This document shows, piece by piece, positions 50,115-59,038 of a stretch of 64,000 nt of DNA. The notes beneath the pieces are model-generated. The model searched no databases. It saw only the letters and a list, made by a program, of their open reading frames with translations, and was not told the origin of the DNA. The stretch is from Sphingobium lactosutens DS20 (GTDB lineage: Bacteria; Pseudomonadota; Alphaproteobacteria; Sphingomonadales; Sphingomonadaceae): assembly GCF_000445105.1 (NCBI RefSeq), contig NZ_ATDP01000109.1:124001-188000 (forward strand), read 5' to 3'. Position numbers and translations under genes: made by a program. Every line of letters begins with the position of its first letter. Position 1 is the first letter of the stretch.

Positions 50115-51089
50115 ATGCTGACCACCTTTGCCCTGACGCTGACCGGCCTCGTGCTCTTTTACCTCGCCGTCAGCGTGAAGGTGGTGCGGCAAGGCTATCA
50201 ATATACGATCGAACGCTTCGGCCGGTTCACCGAAGTCGCCCGGCCCGGCCTCAATTTCTACCCCGCCTTCTTTTACGCGGTGGGCCGCAAGATCAACATG
50301 ATGGAACAGGTAGTCGATATTCCGGGGCAGGAAATCATCACCAAGGACAATGCCATGGTGTCGGTCGACGGCGTGGTCTTCTTCCAGGTTCTGGACGCGG
50401 CGAAGGCGGCCTATGAAGTGAGCGAGCTTTATGTCGCGATCATGCAGCTGGCGACGACCAACCTGCGCACGGTGATGGGCTCCATGGACTTGGACGAAAC
50501 CCTGTCCAAGCGCGACGAGATCAACGCGCGGCTGCTGTCGGTGGTCGATCATGCCACCAACAGCTGGGGCATCAAGATCACGCGCGTCGAACTGAAGGAT
50601 ATTCGCCCGCCCGCCGATATCGTCAACGCGATGGGCCGGCAGATGAAGGCGGAGCGGGAAAAGCGCGCGCTCATCCTGGAATCCGAAGGCCTGCGCGCGT
50701 CGGAAATCTTGAAGGCCGAGGGCGCGAAGCAAAGCCAGATCCTGGAAGCCGAGGGCCGGCGCGAGGCCGCCTTCCGCGACGCCGAGGCGCGCGAGCGCGA
50801 AGCCGAGGCTGAGGCCAAGGCGACGCAGATGGTGTCGGACGCGATTTCGTCGGGCAATCCGCAGGCGCTCAACTATTTCATCGCCCAGAAATATACCGAG
50901 GCGGTGCAGCAATTCGCGACGTCGCCCAATGCCAAGACCATCCTGTTCCCGGTGGAGGCGACGCAGCTGATCGGGACGCTGGGCGGCATCGGCCAGCTCG
51001 CCAAGGATGCGCTGGGCGTCGATGGCCAGCCCACCCCCACCCCGCCCGCGCCGCCACGCCGCGGCCCGTTCGGCCAGAGCCAGGGGTAA
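50115..51089 (+). CDS. SPFH/band 7 membrane protein (QmcA/stomatin-like)
   Basis: 324 residues from MLTTFALTLTGLVLFYLAVS; GGAAACGCC precedes it. One N-terminal helix is followed by an SPFH domain (VVRQGYQYTIERFGRFTEVA, PGLNFYPAFFYAVGRKINMM). A coiled coil of Ala/Glu/Lys repeats runs from about 185 to 245 (KAEREKRALILESEGLRASE). It oligomerises in the inner membrane as microdomain scaffold or protease modulator. The NfeD gene follows, the usual partner. Confidence 0.9.
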   Translation: MLTTFALTLTGLVLFYLAVSVKVVRQGYQYTIERFGRFTEVARPGLNFYPAFFYAVGRKINMMEQVVDIPGQEIITKDNAMVSVDGVVFFQVLDAAKAAYEVSELYVAIMQLATTNLRTVMGSMDLDETLSKRDEINARLLSVVDHATNSWGIKITRVELKDIRPPADIVNAMGRQMKAEREKRALILESEGLRASEILKAEGAKQSQILEAEGRREAAFRDAEAREREAEAEAKATQMVSDAISSGNPQALNYFIAQKYTEAVQQFATSPNAKTILFPVEATQLIGTLGGIGQLAKDALGVDGQPTPTPPAPPRRGPFGQSQG

Positions 51090-51126
51090 GGGCGATGGCG
51101 CGTGAAGGTGGCAGGAGGATGCGGGC

Positions 51127-51573
51127 ATGACCGACTGGATCGCCCTGATGGAGGATCATTGGGCCTGGCTGGTATTCGCCGCGCTGTTGGGCATCGGCGA
51201 AGTGCTGATCCCAGGCGTGTTCTTGATCTGGATCGCGATCGCCGCCGCGATCACCGGGCTTGCCGCGCTGGCGCTGCCGATCGGCCTGCCGCTGCAATTG
51301 CTGCTGTTCGCCGCGCTCAGCATCGCCGCGGTCTATGCCGGACGGCGCTGGTATGTCGACCATCCCGTCGCCTCCACCGACCCCCTGCTCAATGACCGCG
51401 CCGCCCGGCTGATCGGCGAGACGGTCAGCGTGGTGGAACCGATCAGCGGCGGCGAGGGTCGGGTGCGCGTGGGGGACAGCGTCTGGACCGCGCGCGGCCC
51501 CGACACGCCCGCCGGCGCGCGCGTCCGCATCATCCGCGCGGAAGGCGCGACCTTGTGGGTGGAGGGGGCTTAG
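51127..51573 (+). CDS. NfeD-family protein
   Basis: 148 residues. Membrane helices in the N-terminal half (WLVFAALLGIGEVLIPGVFL; AIAAAITGLAALALPIGLPL) are followed by an OB-fold (LIGETVSVVEPISGGEGRVR, GDSVWTARG). This is the short form of NfeD without the ClpP-like protease domain. It acts with the SPFH protein encoded just upstream. Confidence 0.88.
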   Translation: MTDWIALMEDHWAWLVFAALLGIGEVLIPGVFLIWIAIAAAITGLAALALPIGLPLQLLLFAALSIAAVYAGRRWYVDHPVASTDPLLNDRAARLIGETVSVVEPISGGEGRVRVGDSVWTARGPDTPAGARVRIIRAEGATLWVEGA

Positions 51574-51860
51574 GGCAGGTTTCGTGCCCGGTCCTGCCGA
51601 CCATGAAGGACCCGAATGATGGCGATCGCCTCATCCTCATCCCGATAGTAAATCGCATGGGACGCCACTAAGAGCTTGCGATAACCCTCCCGCGCATCGA
51701 CGATCACGCCCTGTCGCAACCGGGTCGCGAGCGACGTACAGGCATCGCCGATCATGTCGACATAATGATCGGCCTGATCGACGCCCCACTGGTCGGCGCT
51801 ATATTCCCAGATGCCCTCAACGTCGCGCTGCGCCGCCGGCGAAAAGAGCAAGCGCTTCAT
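51570..51860 (-). CDS. parE: ParE-type toxin
   Basis: 96 residues. LLFSPAAQRDVEGIWEYSAD, MIGDACTSLATRL and YRKLLVASHAIYYRDEDEAI follow the RelE/ParE superfamily pattern, ending IIRVLHGRQD. ParE members poison DNA gyrase. The start overlaps the stop of the antitoxin gene (ATGA). The gene converges with nfeD, with stop codons overlapping by a few bases. Confidence 0.9.
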   Translation of the reverse strand: MKRLLFSPAAQRDVEGIWEYSADQWGVDQADHYVDMIGDACTSLATRLRQGVIVDAREGYRKLLVASHAIYYRDEDEAIAIIRVLHGRQDRARNLP

Positions 51861-52108
51861 GTACGAGGCGCGCGTTCCGTCCGTTTGCGGGCCTTCATCG
51901 CGTCCAGGTCAAAACGTTCGGGCGGGCCGGATTGCTCCCCGGCGATCAGCGCCTCTTGAAGGCTGCGAAGCTGCGTGTCCTGCTCCTCCAGCAAGCGCAA
52001 TCCCGCGCGCACCACGTCACTGGCTGAGCCATAGCGTCCAGTGCGCACTTGATCGCTGATGAAGGTCGCGAAATGATCGCTGATCGTGACGGATGTGTTC
52101 CGAGCCAT
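51857..52108 (-). CDS. parD: ParD-type antitoxin
   Basis: 83 residues from MARNTSVTISDHFATFISDQ, chosen because the ribbon-helix-helix begins here. RYGSASDVVRAGLRLLEEQD is the conserved ParD helix pair. The C-terminal tail (SGPPERFDLDAMKARKRTER) would wrap around the toxin. A palindromic site lies upstream for autoregulation. Confidence 0.9.
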   Translation of the reverse strand: MARNTSVTISDHFATFISDQVRTGRYGSASDVVRAGLRLLEEQDTQLRSLQEALIAGEQSGPPERFDLDAMKARKRTERAPRT

Positions 52109-52138
52109 GCGACTTCCCATAAAGCAGGCGCCCATGTT

Positions 52139-52155
52139 ATACCAGAAATTGGTAT
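52139..52155. promoter_or_regulatory. ParD operator palindrome
   Basis: ATACCAGAAATTGGTAT is a 6-5-6 perfect palindrome, 30 bases upstream of the parD start. Ribbon-helix-helix antitoxins repress their own promoter through such sites. Confidence 0.6.
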
Positions 52156-52174
52156 CCGCCAAGGGCACCGTCCT

Positions 52175-52957
52175 TCATTCGATCGTCACGCCCACGACCT
52201 GCCAGCCAGCATCGCCCTGTTCCAGGGTCACGGTTTCGACGGCGTTCGGCTTGGCGGCGAAGTCGGTGCGGAATTTGATAACGGTGTAGCCGGCCGGCGG
52301 GGCGGGAAGCTCCTGTTGGCTGAGGAACTGGCGGGAGGAGACGGCCCCCAGCGGCACGCGCACCTTTTCCGACACCGACGCCCAGACCTGCGGCGTGTTG
52401 AGCTTGCGGAAGGCGGGGCCGAAGAGGCGATAGCTGTCGTCCCAGCGGCCGGCGTCGACCAGCGTCAGGAAGGCGCGCGCCTTTTGCACCAGCTCTGCGC
52501 CCTGCGGAACCTGCGCCTGGGTCGTGGCCGGCTGCGTGTTCGCGCCATCGGGGCTGAGCGTCGCCATGGCGAGCAGTCCAAGGATAAGGGTCATGAGCAT
52601 CACTCCTGTCAGGATCAGGGGCCGGCGGCTGGCTTGCCCCGCGCCGTCCATCGGCGCTGTCCGCTCATCCCCCGGCGCGGCCGCCCTGTCCGCCCCGATT
52701 TCGCTGTCCCCCAGATTTTCGGGGGGTCGCGACGTTGCATCCGCCCCTTCCGCGTCCAGCAGCATCCGTGCCGCTTCCCGGCTGCTCGACCCCGCCAGCT
52801 TGCGCCGGGCGTCACGCAGCCGTTCGTTGATGGTGTGGACCGACAGGCCCAGGCTGCGCGCGATCGACTTGGCGTCATGCCCGCGCACCATCAGGCGCAA
52901 CGTCTGCTTCTCCTTTTCAGTGAGCGCAAGAACGGCCTCTTCCACGGATATGCTCAT
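52175..52957 (-). CDS. membrane-tethered LuxR-type HTH protein with DUF4019 domain
   Basis: 260 residues from MSISVEEAVLALTEKEKQTL. Residues about 10-65 are a LuxR helix-turn-helix (TLRLMVRGHDAKSIARSLGL, SVHTINERLRDARRKLAGSS). A disordered linker leads to one membrane helix (LILTGVMLMTLILGLLAMAT, about 115-135). The periplasmic part (about 160-260) is a DUF4019 domain (ARAFLTLVDAGRWDDSYRLF; SVSEKVRVPLGAVSSR). The layout is of a one-component regulator that reads the periplasm. It is divergent from the OmpA-like gene. Longer starts lie over the promoter of that gene and were rejected. Confidence 0.82.
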   Translation of the reverse strand: MSISVEEAVLALTEKEKQTLRLMVRGHDAKSIARSLGLSVHTINERLRDARRKLAGSSSREAARMLLDAEGADATSRPPENLGDSEIGADRAAAPGDERTAPMDGAGQASRRPLILTGVMLMTLILGLLAMATLSPDGANTQPATTQAQVPQGAELVQKARAFLTLVDAGRWDDSYRLFGPAFRKLNTPQVWASVSEKVRVPLGAVSSRQFLSQQELPAPPAGYTVIKFRTDFAAKPNAVETVTLEQGDAGWQVVGVTIE

Positions 52958-53165
52958 GGGCATCATGCGTAAGCCCCCCACCCGATCGCAGCCACCCAAA
53001 AAAATTGGGGTCTGCTTGTCGCCCGCGCCAGGGACCGCCTCCATTCGCCTCGCCCTGCGCTCGCATGACCGGTAGAGAGATGCGCCTTGCGCCGGCCATT
53101 CATGTGCGCGCAATATTCGCCGGAACAGGCAGGACCGGCTTATTCAGAAGGATGGAGGATCACCC

Positions 53166-54038
53166 ATGTCTAAACTGTCAAAGGGAGGTGCCGCGCTGCT
53201 GGCCTGCGCACTGCTCACCGGACCGATGGCGAGCCCGCTGGCCGCTCAGGACGCGCCGCCGGCGGACCTGTCGGCCACGATTACCGAACCCGAGCCGGCA
53301 CCCGCCGAAGCGGTCAAGGGACCCACGATCGAAGGGTTCATCTCCGCACGCAGCGGCGACCAGATGCAGGTCACGGGTGAGGATGGCGCGAACAACGTCG
53401 TCGCCATCGGCGAGGCAACCGTGGTGCGCGCAAGCGGCGGTTTCCTGGGCCTTGGCCGCGAGACGCTGGGGCCGGAAGCGCTGCTGAACGGACTGCCCGT
53501 CAGCGTCGAGACGGTACAGGGCGCGCAGGGGCTGGTCGCGACGCGCATCGCGCTCAAGAACAAGGACCTCAAGACCGCGTCGATGATCCGCAACGGCACG
53601 GCGCAGGGCTTTGCCGAACAGAGCGCCGCGACCGAGGCGCTGCGCGGCCGGGTCGCCGACATCGACCAATATAATGTGAAGGCGACCACCAACGTCAATT
53701 TCGACACCGGCAAGGCCGTGCTGTCGCCCCAGGCCAAGAGCGACCTGTGCGCCACAGCGGCCAGCGCCGAACAGATGGACAATGCGCTGCTGCTGGTCGT
53801 GGGCTATACCGATTCGACCGGATCGGAAGAGTATAACCAGATGCTGAGCGAGAAGCGCGCGGGCCGCGTGGTCAATTATCTGCAACAACATTGCAACTGG
53901 AAACCCTATCGCATGCTGACCCCCACCGGCATGTCGGAAGCCCAGCCGATCGCCAGCAACGACACAGCGCAGGGCAAGGCCGAAAATCGCCGCGTTTCCG
54001 TCAACATCCTGGTCAGCAAGGGGCTGGACGGGATGTAA
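53166..54038 (+). CDS. OmpA-family protein
   Basis: 290 residues with a signal peptide (MSKLSKGGAALLACALLTGP, cleavage near PLAAQDAP). A middle part of about 70 residues resembles a DUF5666-like beta module (IEGFISARSGDQMQVTGEDG). The C-terminal OmpA peptidoglycan-binding domain has VNFDTGKAVLSPQAKSDLCA, VVGYTDSTGSEEYNQMLSEK, RAGRVVNYL and NRRVSVNILV. There is no N-terminal beta-barrel, so it is a periplasmic or lipid-free anchor. It is divergent from the HTH-DUF4019 regulator, a possible sensor for it. Confidence 0.88.
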   Translation: MSKLSKGGAALLACALLTGPMASPLAAQDAPPADLSATITEPEPAPAEAVKGPTIEGFISARSGDQMQVTGEDGANNVVAIGEATVVRASGGFLGLGRETLGPEALLNGLPVSVETVQGAQGLVATRIALKNKDLKTASMIRNGTAQGFAEQSAATEALRGRVADIDQYNVKATTNVNFDTGKAVLSPQAKSDLCATAASAEQMDNALLLVVGYTDSTGSEEYNQMLSEKRAGRVVNYLQQHCNWKPYRMLTPTGMSEAQPIASNDTAQGKAENRRVSVNILVSKGLDGM

Positions 54039-54061
54039 AGTCCCATCCGGCCTTGGGCGCT

Positions 54062-54102
54062 AAGGGGCGCGGGGCCGGTGTTCAGGCCCCGCCGCGCCCC
54101 TT
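54062..54102. terminator. hairpin between convergent OmpA and DUF885 genes
   Basis: AAGGGGCGCGGGGCC can pair with GGCCCCGCCGCGCCCCTT with one bulged base. The right arm covers the 3' end of the DUF885 gene. It probably ends transcription from both sides. Confidence 0.65.
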
Positions 54103-55914
54103 CACCCAGGCGTCGACATTGGCGGCGAGCACGGTCATCGGCACGCCGCCCCCCTTCACCACCATGTCGTTGAACAGGCGAAAGTCGAACCGGTCGCCCA
54201 GCGCGCGTTGCGCGTCCCCGCGCAGCCGCACGATTTCGCCATGGCCGACCTTGTAGCCGCAGGCCTGTCCCGGCCAGGCGCAATAGCGATCGACTTCGCC
54301 CTGCACATCCTCCAGCGTCGATCCGTTGGTGCTGGCGAACCATTGGATCGCCTGATCGCGGGTCCAGCGCTTGGCGTGCAGGCCGGTGTCGACCACCAGC
54401 CGGCAGCAGCGATAGGCGATCGACTGGAGATAGCCCAGCCGCCCGGCGACGTCGCCATCATAGACGCCCAGCTCATCGCCCAGCTGCTCGGCATAGAGCG
54501 CCCAGCCCTCGCTATAGGCGTTGAACGCCAGCAACGACCGGATCAGCGGCAGTTTATAGGTATATTCGCCCTGCCAGATATGGCCCGGTATCCCTTCATG
54601 ATAGCAGAGTGTCGGCAGGCTGTAGCGCGGCCAGATGCCGGTATCGCGCAGGTTGATATAATAGTTGCCCGGCACGCTGCCGTCGATGGAGCCGGCGCCG
54701 GCATAGGCGCCCGGCGCGCCCGCCTCGATCTCCACCGGCACGCGCTTCACGATCAGCTTGGCCGGCACCAGCGTCGCAAAGGCGCGCGGCAAGCGGGTGC
54801 GAATGTCGGCCAGCCGCCCGTCGATATAAGACAATATCTGCGCCCGGCCTGTATCGTCGTTGGGGAAAAGGTAGCGCGGGTCCTTCCCCATGGCGGTCAT
54901 GCGCTGCCCGACCGAGCCCTTCGTCAGGCCCAGCCCCTTGAGCAGGCCGTCCATCTGCCCTTGCAGCGCGGCAAGCTGGTCAAGGCCCAGCTTATGCACC
55001 TCGTCCGGGGTCATGCCCGTCGTCGTGCCCGCGCGTAGCGCCCAGCGATAATAGTCCTCGCCCTGCGGCAGTTTCCATACCCCCGCGTCCATCGTCGCGC
55101 CCTGACGCTGGCGCTGAAGTTCAGCGCGCTGGCGGGCCAGCGCGGGCGCGACCTTGTCCCGCACGATCGCCTGCGCGCGCGCGGCATGATCGCCCGGCAT
55201 GTCCTGCGTGCGCCGGGCCAGCGAGGCGACGGGCACCCATTGGTCGATCGGCTGCGCCTCCACCCGCGCCATCTGCCCCAGCGTCTTGTCGAGCAGGAAG
55301 GCCGGCGCGATGACGCCGATGCCCGCGTCATGGGCAAGCCGTTGCGTTTCGCCGTCCAGATTGGCGGCATAGGCCTCCAGCCGGGACAGATAGGCGTCCG
55401 CGTCGGCGGGATTGTCGATCTTGTGGTTGGAATCGAGGAAGTCGGGCGTTTCGACGAAGCTGCCGGTATTCTGCGCGACCGCATAGGGGCTGTTGCGGTA
55501 GGACCAGTTGCTGTTCATCATCGCCATGTCGCCGAACGGGAAGGCAAAACCGTCAGCCGCCAGTTCGTGTGACGTGCATACCACCTCCACGTCGGTACGG
55601 GTCGCGGGCGACAGCGCATCGAGGTCGATCGCGCGCAGCCGCGCCAGCCGGTGGCGCACATGGGCGGCGATGCGCGCTTGGCCTGCCGGGCTTTTGTCGC
55701 CCAGCTGCGATTTGAGCGCCGCGCGCGCGCCGGTGTCGATGCCAAGCCCGCTGGCGGTTTCGGGCGCGTCGACCAGCATTTCCTCGGCCATCTGCGCCAG
55801 CAGCGCCTCCGCCTGCGCATCCGCGGCGGTGGCGGCGCGCGCGCCGCGCGACAAAGCGGACAGGGTGAGCGCGCAAGCGCCGGAGGATAGCAGGTCGCGG
55901 CGGGTAATAGGCAT
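54082..55914 (-). CDS. Tat-exported DUF885 family hydrolase
   Basis: 610 residues from MPITRRDLLSSGACALTLSA, a twin-arginine signal peptide (TRRDLL) with cleavage near SRGARA-ATA. The body is a DUF885 protein. The metal site is visible as PTLCYHEGIPGHIWQGEY, an H-E-x-x-x-G-H motif, with a downstream Glu in YSEGWALYAEQLGDELGVYD. Members are often called lipoprotein-like zinc hydrolases or peptidases. It acts in the periplasm, and the tatABC genes in this window can export it. Confidence 0.85.
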   Translation of the reverse strand: MPITRRDLLSSGACALTLSALSRGARAATAADAQAEALLAQMAEEMLVDAPETASGLGIDTGARAALKSQLGDKSPAGQARIAAHVRHRLARLRAIDLDALSPATRTDVEVVCTSHELAADGFAFPFGDMAMMNSNWSYRNSPYAVAQNTGSFVETPDFLDSNHKIDNPADADAYLSRLEAYAANLDGETQRLAHDAGIGVIAPAFLLDKTLGQMARVEAQPIDQWVPVASLARRTQDMPGDHAARAQAIVRDKVAPALARQRAELQRQRQGATMDAGVWKLPQGEDYYRWALRAGTTTGMTPDEVHKLGLDQLAALQGQMDGLLKGLGLTKGSVGQRMTAMGKDPRYLFPNDDTGRAQILSYIDGRLADIRTRLPRAFATLVPAKLIVKRVPVEIEAGAPGAYAGAGSIDGSVPGNYYINLRDTGIWPRYSLPTLCYHEGIPGHIWQGEYTYKLPLIRSLLAFNAYSEGWALYAEQLGDELGVYDGDVAGRLGYLQSIAYRCCRLVVDTGLHAKRWTRDQAIQWFASTNGSTLEDVQGEVDRYCAWPGQACGYKVGHGEIVRLRGDAQRALGDRFDFRLFNDMVVKGGGVPMTVLAANVDAWVKGRGGA

Positions 55915-55989
55915 GCGTTTGTCTCCGGCGGGGCTGGGCATTGCCCGCTTTGGCATGATTTCAACGGATTTCGATAGCGTAATTGACCG

Positions 55990-57201
55990 TCAGGATGAGC
56001 GCGCATCGTCGGGATCGCCCTGCCCCGTCAATTTCCAGCGGCGCAGCAGCGGTGGCATGGTCAGCCCCTGAAGGAAGATCGAAAAGGCGACGACGCCGAA
56101 CGCCAGCACGATGATCTGTCCACGCTCCGGCACGCTAGCCGGCACCGCCAGCGCCAGCGCCAGCCCCACCGCGCCGCGCAGCCCGCCCCACAGCAGCACA
56201 TGCTGATAGGGAGCGGGCAGGCGCAGGCGGGTTGGACGAAATAGCAGGGCAATGGGATAGACCGCCGCCGCCCGGCCGATCAGCGTCAGTGCGATGACCA
56301 CGGCCAGCGCGCCCGACACCAGCGCGAGCGGCTGATGCGCCTCATGACTGCCGATCATCAGGAACAGCAGCGAATTGGCGAGAAAGGCAGCATATTCCCA
56401 AAAGCCCAGCACATGGCCGCGCCCGTTATCGGAAATGGCCCGCCGCCAGCCCAGATTGCCTACAATGACCCCGGCGACCAGCGCGGCGAACACGCCCGAT
56501 GCGCCCAGATGTTCGGCGAGCAGGAAACTGCCCCAGGCAATGACGGTGGTCAGCGTGATTTCGACCAGATGATCCTCCGTTCGCCCGGCCAGTTTCAGCA
56601 GGACGAAGGCGACGACGCCACCCGACGCGATCCCGCCCAGCACCGTCCAGGCGAGCGCGCCCGCCGCCGCGACCGGGGTCAGCGCACCGCCGCCCGCCAG
56701 CCCCAGCAGGATCGAAAAGCCCACGGCGGCGACACCGTCATTGAGCAGGCTTTCCGATTCGACCACCATGCACAGGCGCGGCTCGGCCCGCATTTCCTTG
56801 AAGGCGGCAATGACGGACACCGGGTCGGTCGCCGCGATCAGCACGCCGAAAAAGGCCGCGCCCAGCCAGTTCCATCCGAGCAGCCAGTGAAGCCCGCCCG
56901 CCACGACCCCGGCGGAAATAGCGACGCCCAGAAAGGCGAGCGTGATCGTCAGCGGCAGTTGATCGCGCAGCCGCTTCCAGGGCATTTGCAACGCCGCCTC
57001 GAAGATCAGCGGCGGCAGGAAGATGTTGAAGATCAGTTCGCGCGACAGCGGCAGGTCGACGCCGATCGGCAGCAGCGCCAGCGCGATGCCCGCCGCGACC
57101 AGCCCCGCCGTATAGGGCAGGCCGATGCGCCGCGACACGATCGCCACCAGCGACGTGACGACCAGCAACATGCCAAAATCGATCAGTTGCAGTTCCGCCA
57201 T
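55990..57201 (-). CDS. cation:proton antiporter (CPA1/NhaP-like)
   Basis: 403 residues with about 12 hydrophobic helices. FFGVLIAATDPVSVIAAFKE carries the T-D-P motif, ESESLLNDGVAAVGFSILLG the N-D motif of CPA1 exchangers, and LLWGGLRGAVGLALALAVPA the conserved G-G-x-R-G. It probably exchanges Na+ (or K+) for protons across the inner membrane. The C-terminal cytosolic domain seen in larger NhaP proteins is absent. Confidence 0.88.
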   Translation of the reverse strand: MAELQLIDFGMLLVVTSLVAIVSRRIGLPYTAGLVAAGIALALLPIGVDLPLSRELIFNIFLPPLIFEAALQMPWKRLRDQLPLTITLAFLGVAISAGVVAGGLHWLLGWNWLGAAFFGVLIAATDPVSVIAAFKEMRAEPRLCMVVESESLLNDGVAAVGFSILLGLAGGGALTPVAAAGALAWTVLGGIASGGVVAFVLLKLAGRTEDHLVEITLTTVIAWGSFLLAEHLGASGVFAALVAGVIVGNLGWRRAISDNGRGHVLGFWEYAAFLANSLLFLMIGSHEAHQPLALVSGALAVVIALTLIGRAAAVYPIALLFRPTRLRLPAPYQHVLLWGGLRGAVGLALALAVPASVPERGQIIVLAFGVVAFSIFLQGLTMPPLLRRWKLTGQGDPDDARSS

Positions 57202-57231
57202 GCCTGTCCCGCCCCCGCCTGCTGCGACCGG

Positions 57232-57741
57232 TCAGCGCGCGACCGACCGCAGCACCGTATAGGCACCGTCCGATCGTTCAAGCACACTCATGCTGCCATC
57301 GCTTTCCAGCACGACCGCGCCCACCTCCTCGATCCGGCCGATCCCGCTCTTGCGAATCGACGCTTCCACCTCCGCGCGGGTGACGCGTTCGTCGCGCATC
57401 GCCGAGTCGCGAAAATCGCCATCCTCAACGAGCAATCGCGGACGGGATCGGACCAGGTCGCTGAACCAGGACGACCGGATCGACGCTTGCGCCACGATCC
57501 ATTGCAACAGCGCCAGCATACAGAAGGCCAGGGCGCCTTCGGCAAAGGCGACATCTTTGGTCAGCAGCACTGTCGCCAGTGTGGACCCGAGCGCCACCGT
57601 GACCACCAGATCGAACGCATTGAGCTTGGCGAGCGAGCGCTTGCCCGACAGGCGCAGGACAAAGACCAGCCAGGCATAAGCGAGCAGGGAAATGATGAGG
57701 ACCCGCAAGAGGCCGTGCAAGCTATCGAAGAACATGAGCAT
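57232..57741 (-). CDS. YetF/DUF421 membrane protein
   Basis: 169 residues from MLMFFDSLHGLLRVLIISLL. Two or three membrane helices are followed by the YetF C-terminal domain: VLRLSGKRSLAKLNAFDLVV, ALGSTLATVLL, and then RPRLLVEDGDF, RVTRAEVEASIRKSGI and EEVGAVVLESDGSMSVL. The gene is divergent from the ribosomal oxygenase. Function is not established beyond links to stress or sporulation in Firmicutes. Confidence 0.82.
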   Translation of the reverse strand: MLMFFDSLHGLLRVLIISLLAYAWLVFVLRLSGKRSLAKLNAFDLVVTVALGSTLATVLLTKDVAFAEGALAFCMLALLQWIVAQASIRSSWFSDLVRSRPRLLVEDGDFRDSAMRDERVTRAEVEASIRKSGIGRIEEVGAVVLESDGSMSVLERSDGAYTVLRSVAR

Positions 57742-57889
57742 GGAAGTGTCGGGAGTGCCGCGCGGTTCCGCGCCCGCCCAACCTGCATCAGCCAATGGCA
57801 CCCCCTGCTGCTTCTCGCCTGCCTCCCGCTTGTCAGCGACGACCGCGACGGGCAAAGCCGTCGCACCTGTCCCCCGTCTGCGAGCATCC

Positions 57890-59032
57890 ATGTTTCCTTC
57901 CTTCGACGCTGAAGCCTTCCTGCGCGATCATTGGCAAAAGCGGCCGCTCCTGATCCGCAATCCCTGGGGCCCGTGGGTGAATCCGCTGGAGCCGGACGAA
58001 CTGGCGGGCCTCGCCTGCGAGGAGGGGATCGAATCGCGTATCGTGGTTCAGAGGGACGGTGACTGGGCGCTGGAACATGGCCCCTTTGGGGAAGATCGTT
58101 TCGCGACATTGGGCGGGTCGCCCTGGACCCTGCTGGTGCAGGCGGTCGATCATCACGCACCCGATGTCGCGGCGCTGATCGCGCCTTTCCGCTTCATCCC
58201 CGACTGGCGGATCGACGATGTGATGGTGAGCTATGCCAGCGACGGCGGCGGGGTCGGGCCGCATTTCGACCAATATGACGTGTTCCTGGTGCAGGGGCTG
58301 GGTCGGCGGCGCTGGCGCGTAGGGCCGCGATGCGACCGCGACACACTGCTGCGTCCGCATGGCGACCTGCGCCTGCTGCCCGATTTCACCGCGACGGACG
58401 AATGGGTGCTGGAACCGGGCGATATCCTGTATGTCCCGCCCGGTTTCGCGCATGACGGCGTGGCGGTGGGCGATGATTGCATGACCTATTCGATCGGCTT
58501 TCGCGCGCCATCACGGCCCGACATGCTGGTCGAATGGGCCGATCATCTGGCCGCCGCCATGCCCGACGATGATCTTTATGCCGATCCCGACCTCACGCCC
58601 GCCGCCAATCCCGGCGAAATCGCGCCTGAGGCGATCGCGCGTCTGCACGCCATGACGATCGCGGCGATGGCCGACCGGTCTGCCTTCGCCAATTGGTTCG
58701 GGCAGCATGTAACGACGCCCAAATATCCCGACGCGGACTGGCGGCCGGAGGAGCCGGTCACGGCCGAGGATATGCTGGCCCTGATCGACGCCGGCGCGGA
58801 CCTGATGCGCAATCCGGCAAGCCGCTTCGCCTTCCTGCGGAGCGAGAATGGCGTGACGTTGTTCGTCGATGGCAGTGCCCATGCTTGCGCCGGCGATCTG
58901 GCGCTACTGGCGCAGCAACTGTGCGCGAATCCTGCCGTCACGCTCGACCGGTCGATGGCTGCGGGGATCGACCTGCTGGTGACGCTCGTCAATCAGGGCA
59001 GCCTGATGATCGACGACGGGCATGAGGACTGA
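57890..59032 (+). CDS. JmjC-type ribosomal protein hydroxylase (YcfD/RoxA-like)
   Basis: 380 residues from MFPSFDAEAFLRDHWQKRPL, the usual start of the bacterial ROX family (F-L-x-x-x-W-Q-K-R-P-L). The iron site is His125-x-Asp127 (GVGPHFDQYDVFL) and His188 (VPPGFAHDGVAVG). The C-terminal part is helical plus winged helix, as in E. coli YcfD. Family members hydroxylate an arginine in ribosomal protein L16 using 2-oxoglutarate and O2. It is followed at 6 bases by a ribosomal RNA pseudouridine synthase gene. Confidence 0.88.
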   Translation: MFPSFDAEAFLRDHWQKRPLLIRNPWGPWVNPLEPDELAGLACEEGIESRIVVQRDGDWALEHGPFGEDRFATLGGSPWTLLVQAVDHHAPDVAALIAPFRFIPDWRIDDVMVSYASDGGGVGPHFDQYDVFLVQGLGRRRWRVGPRCDRDTLLRPHGDLRLLPDFTATDEWVLEPGDILYVPPGFAHDGVAVGDDCMTYSIGFRAPSRPDMLVEWADHLAAAMPDDDLYADPDLTPAANPGEIAPEAIARLHAMTIAAMADRSAFANWFGQHVTTPKYPDADWRPEEPVTAEDMLALIDAGADLMRNPASRFAFLRSENGVTLFVDGSAHACAGDLALLAQQLCANPAVTLDRSMAAGIDLLVTLVNQGSLMIDDGHED

Positions 59033-59038
59033 CCCGCC

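Noticed and set aside
56335..57912. Plus-strand frame of 525 codons opposite the antiporter and YetF genes
   Set aside because: Composition dominated by Gln, Arg, His and Asp without hydrophobic core, crossing two real genes; a shadow.
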